This document shows positions 6,875 through 8,349 of a stretch of 8,349 nucleotides of DNA, one piece after another; the stretch's first letter is position 1; each line of letters opens with the position of its first letter. The DNA is from CAYXUW01 sp964468375 (GTDB lineage Bacteria > Planctomycetota > Phycisphaerae > Sedimentisphaerales > Anaerobacaceae). The position numbers were made by a program, and so were the translations under genes. The stretch is from positions 1 to 8,349 of the forward strand of contig CAYXUW010000099.1 of assembly GCA_964468375.1 (NCBI GenBank). The letters are read 5' to 3'. The notes below the pieces were generated by a model. That model was not told the DNA's origin. It did no database searches and saw nothing but the letters and a program-made list of their open reading frames with translations.

Positions 6875-7240
6875 ATGTTTTCAGTTAGTGTCGAAACTCG
6901 TTTTCGGGCGTCACATCAGCTTACGCTGCCGAACGGCTCGAAGGAACCGCTACACAATCACAACTGGGTTGTCATTGCCGAGGTCGGCCGGGACAAGCTC
7001 GACAGGATGGGGCTTGTTATGGACTTCTGCCAGCTCAAGAAGGCGACAGATAAGATTGTATCTGCGTTTGATAATATCCAGCTTGACAGCATTGATTATT
7101 TCAAGCAGAACAATTCGTCGGCGGAGAACGTAGCCCGATATATATCCGATAAACTCGAGCCGAAGCTGCCGGACGGGGTGAAGCTGGTTAGCATCAGCGT
7201 CGCCGAGGAACCGGGATGTTCGGCAAAATTCGTTAAATAA
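6875..7240 (+). CDS. QueD / 6-pyruvoyl-tetrahydropterin synthase-like protein lacking the usual catalytic Cys and His
   Basis: A 121-residue T-fold protein of the PTPS/QueD superfamily, which acts on dihydroneopterin triphosphate in pterin and queuosine pathways. The zinc ligands are present: H14 in 'FRASH', H27 and H29 in 'LHNHNW'. Other family marks are 'GLVMDFCQLKK' (46-56), 'SSAENVARYI' (81-90) and 'VAEEPGCSAKF' (109-119). However, the nucleophilic Cys normally four residues before the first His of HxH is K23, and the catalytic His of the usual LDH segment is N67 ('FDN'). E111 probably keeps the third catalytic position. The reaction may thus differ from classical QueD, or the protein may be non-catalytic. 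It starts two bases after the coaD stop with no good ribosome binding site, so translation is probably coupled. No other queuosine or folate gene is nearby. Family is firm; function is open. Confidence 0.85.
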   Translation: MFSVSVETRFRASHQLTLPNGSKEPLHNHNWVVIAEVGRDKLDRMGLVMDFCQLKKATDKIVSAFDNIQLDSIDYFKQNNSSAENVARYISDKLEPKLPDGVKLVSISVAEEPGCSAKFVK

Positions 7241-7273
7241 ACGATTCGGCCTATAGTAAGAACTCAAATTTGA

Positions 7274-7317
7274 CGATTATCTGATACATAACAGCGGTAA
7301 ATATATTCGATAATCGA
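7274..7317. promoter_or_regulatory. Inverted repeat upstream of mcsA, candidate operator
   Basis: CGATTATC (7274-7281) and GATAATCG (7309-7316) form a perfect eight-base inverted repeat 27 bases apart. The right arm is itself inside the palindrome TCGATAATCGA (7307-7317), and a further TTATCG lies at 7358-7363, just before the mcsA -10. Repetition of the ATCG/TTATC word ahead of a stress operon suggests a regulator site. It has no T-run, so it is a poor terminator candidate for the upstream pair. I see no CtsR heptad repeat and no CIRCE element. Confidence 0.35.
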
Positions 7318-7377
7318 TACCGAACCGGATTACAGGGGAATCTCACAAATTTAGTGGTTATCGAGGCGCAATTTTAG

Positions 7378-7383
7378 TATAAT
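7378..7383 (+). promoter_or_regulatory. -10 element of the mcsA promoter
   Basis: A perfect TATAAT lies 21 bases before the mcsA ATG, predicting a leader of about 15 bases that just includes the AAGGG (7391-7395) ribosome binding site. The -35 is poor: TGGTTA at 7355-7360 has 17-base spacing and only three consensus matches, consistent with a promoter that needs an activator or is otherwise controlled. Confidence 0.5.
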
Positions 7384-7404
7384 ATCGGGGAAGGGTTTAT
7401 TGAT

Positions 7405-7899
7405 ATGCAGTGCCAAATTTGCCAACAAAGAGAAGCAACCATTCATTTAACGGAGATAACCGACGGGGTGCGCACGGAGATGCACCTTTGTGAGCGCTGT
7501 GCGCAGGAAGAGGGCATAGCGGTCAAGAGCAAGCTTTCTATAAACGAGCTGCTCAGCGGGCTGCTAGCAACCCAGCCATCGGACGACGAGCTATTCGGTG
7601 ATACCGAGCAGGACGTCTCGTGCCCGCACTGCGGGTTTACGTTAGGACAATTCACCGAGAACGGTGTTCTGGGCTGTCCTCACGATTATGAAATTTTCGA
7701 GAAGACACTGACGCCGATTATCAAAAAGGCACACGGCGGCAGAACGACGCACCGCGGCAAAGTTCCTGCAAAAACGCCGAAAGATACGAAAAAGCAAATA
7801 GAGCTTATGGGGCTGCGCCAGCGTCTGGAGGCGGCGGTACAAAGTGAAGATTACGAGCTGGCCGCCAAGCTACGAGATGAAATAAGTCAACTGGAATAA
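7405..7899 (+). CDS. mcsA: McsA-type zinc-finger / UVR-domain activator of protein arginine kinase
   Basis: A 164-residue cytoplasmic adaptor. In Firmicutes, McsA binds and activates the arginine kinase McsB, which marks proteins for ClpCP. Residues 1-32 hold the first zinc site, C3-C6 and C29-C32. A second lies at C73-C76 ('CPHCG') and C91, where the segment reads 'GCPHDY' rather than the GCxxCY I recall for Bacillus; H93 or D94 would then have to supply the fourth ligand. Residues about 131-164 form a UVR domain ('LRQRLEAAVQSEDYELAAKLRDEI' region), the short coiled hairpin also found in UvrB/UvrC and ClpC. The charged linker 105-130 is probably flexible. The ATG at 7405 is nine bases after AAGGG. 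mcsB follows after about 49 bases, supporting the assignment. It could be a generic UVR protein, but the kinase neighbour makes McsA much likelier. Confidence 0.9.
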   Translation: MQCQICQQREATIHLTEITDGVRTEMHLCERCAQEEGIAVKSKLSINELLSGLLATQPSDDELFGDTEQDVSCPHCGFTLGQFTENGVLGCPHDYEIFEKTLTPIIKKAHGGRTTHRGKVPAKTPKDTKKQIELMGLRQRLEAAVQSEDYELAAKLRDEISQLE

Positions 7900-7906
7900 A
7901 GAGTTC

Positions 7907-7936
7907 TGCAACTGGTTCGGCATTTGCCCAATTGCA
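7907..7936 (+). other. Weak hairpin between mcsA and mcsB
   Basis: TGCAA (7907-7911) pairs with TTGCA (7932-7936). After one C/A mismatch, TGG (7913-7915) pairs with CCA (7928-7930), leaving a 12-base loop. There is no T-run, so it is not an intrinsic terminator. It lies 12 bases before the mcsB start, which has no visible Shine-Dalgarno site, and may influence processing or relative translation. It could also be chance. Confidence 0.25.
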
Positions 7937-7948
7937 ACGTATAAAGTG

Positions 7949-8349
7949 ATGAAGCTAACTGACATAAGCAACAACATAAACGAGTGGTTCGACGGCACAG
8001 GGCCGCTGGCTGATATTGTGATATCGTCGCGGATTCGTCTGGCCAGAAACATTGCGGGGTATAAATTTCTGAGCCGCTGCTCCAACGATGAAAAAGCCGA
8101 GATACTTAAAAAACTCAAGGACATTCTTATGTCGCTGGAGCTGGGGGACAAAGTCTTTTATATGTCAGTTGACAAGACTCCCTCGCTCGACAGACACTTA
8201 CTGGTGGAAAGGCATTTAATCAGCCGGCATCACGCCTTCGGCAAAGGGCCCCGAGGGGTGGTTTTCGCGCAGCGGGATTTTTTCACTGCTATGATTAACT
8301 AGGAGGACCATCTTCGAATCCAGATTCTGAGAGGCGGGCTTCAATTAAG
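7949..8349 (+). pseudogene. mcsB: McsB-type protein arginine kinase, interrupted by in-frame TAG and cut by window edge
   Basis: N-terminal third of an ATP:guanidino phosphotransferase of the McsB family (usually about 350 residues), which phosphorylates arginines of misfolded proteins. Numbering from a GTG at 7946, the signatures are 'ADIVISSRIRLARN' (22-35), 'LLVERHLISRHHA' (85-97) and 'GVVFAQRDFFTAMIN' (104-118). TAG at 8300-8302 then stands where the first Glu of the family's NEEDH motif belongs. The same frame continues as 'EDHLRIQILRGGLQL' to 8347, which is ordinary McsB sequence, so no frameshift is involved. A single GAG-to-TAG change would explain it. The 118-residue product would lack most of the catalytic domain. 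Start could be GTG 7946 or ATG 7949; neither has a clear ribosome binding site. It is probably cotranscribed with mcsA. Whether it is a true pseudogene, a sequence error or recoding cannot be told here. Confidence 0.85.

Noticed and set aside
7261..7280. Possible CtsR box near CTCAAATTTGAC upstream of mcsA
   Set aside because: It is a CAAATTTG palindrome, not the tandem GGTCAAA-type heptads with three-base spacing of CtsR operators.
8300..8302. TAG decoded as pyrrolysine or reassigned
   Set aside because: Only one conserved internal TAG is visible, no suppressor tRNA or pyl gene is in the window, and the channel gene ends normally at TAG (4627-4629). Kept only as an option to test.
8300..8310. 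AGGAGG right after the mcsB stop, possibly a site for translation restart
   Set aside because: No ATG, GTG or TTG lies at a usable distance before the window ends, and the AGGAGG arises from the stop plus conserved Glu-Asp codons.

Overview
The window looks like a stretch of bacterial chromosome of moderate GC content, with core housekeeping genes beside sensory and stress genes. The pairing of a UVR-domain McsA with a McsB-type arginine kinase, in a neighbourhood that is otherwise not Firmicutes-like, a haem-binding DUF3365 histidine kinase and a XylR_N/V4R sensor suggest the Planctomycetota (perhaps Phycisphaerae). This is an inference from gene content only, with no database search behind it.

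Layout. Bases 1-676 contain no convincing protein gene. They hold two related hairpins (about 98-156 and 443-497). Read on the minus strand, each is followed at once by eight T and carries a C/U-rich CCUCC-type loop, so they are tandem small-RNA candidates or terminators. A minus-strand gene (677-1435) encodes a solitary XylR_N plus V4R small-molecule sensor. A 266-base divergent intergenic region follows, and every later gene is on the plus strand.

The plus-strand genes are aspS (aspartyl-tRNA synthetase, probably non-discriminating), a five-helix MscS-family channel, a membrane histidine kinase with a periplasmic CxxCH haem-c motif, coaD (CoA biosynthesis), a QueD/6-pyruvoyl-tetrahydropterin-synthase-like protein lacking the usual catalytic Cys and His, mcsA, and the start of mcsB. 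Spacing suggests three transcription units: aspS-mscS-kinase; coaD-queD-like, from a strong sigma70-type promoter at 6303-6330; and mcsA-mcsB, from a TATAAT at 7378-7383 with an inverted repeat upstream.

The most striking observation is in mcsB. The reading frame meets an in-frame TAG (8300-8302) exactly where the first Glu of the conserved guanidino-kinase NEEDH motif should be, and recognisable McsB sequence continues in the same frame to the window edge. This is a nonsense mutation, a sequence error or recoding. Other points of interest are the twin CCUCC-loop hairpins, the active-site-substituted QueD homologue, a hairpin over the kinase ribosome binding site, and the output-less V4R sensor with an intact zinc site.
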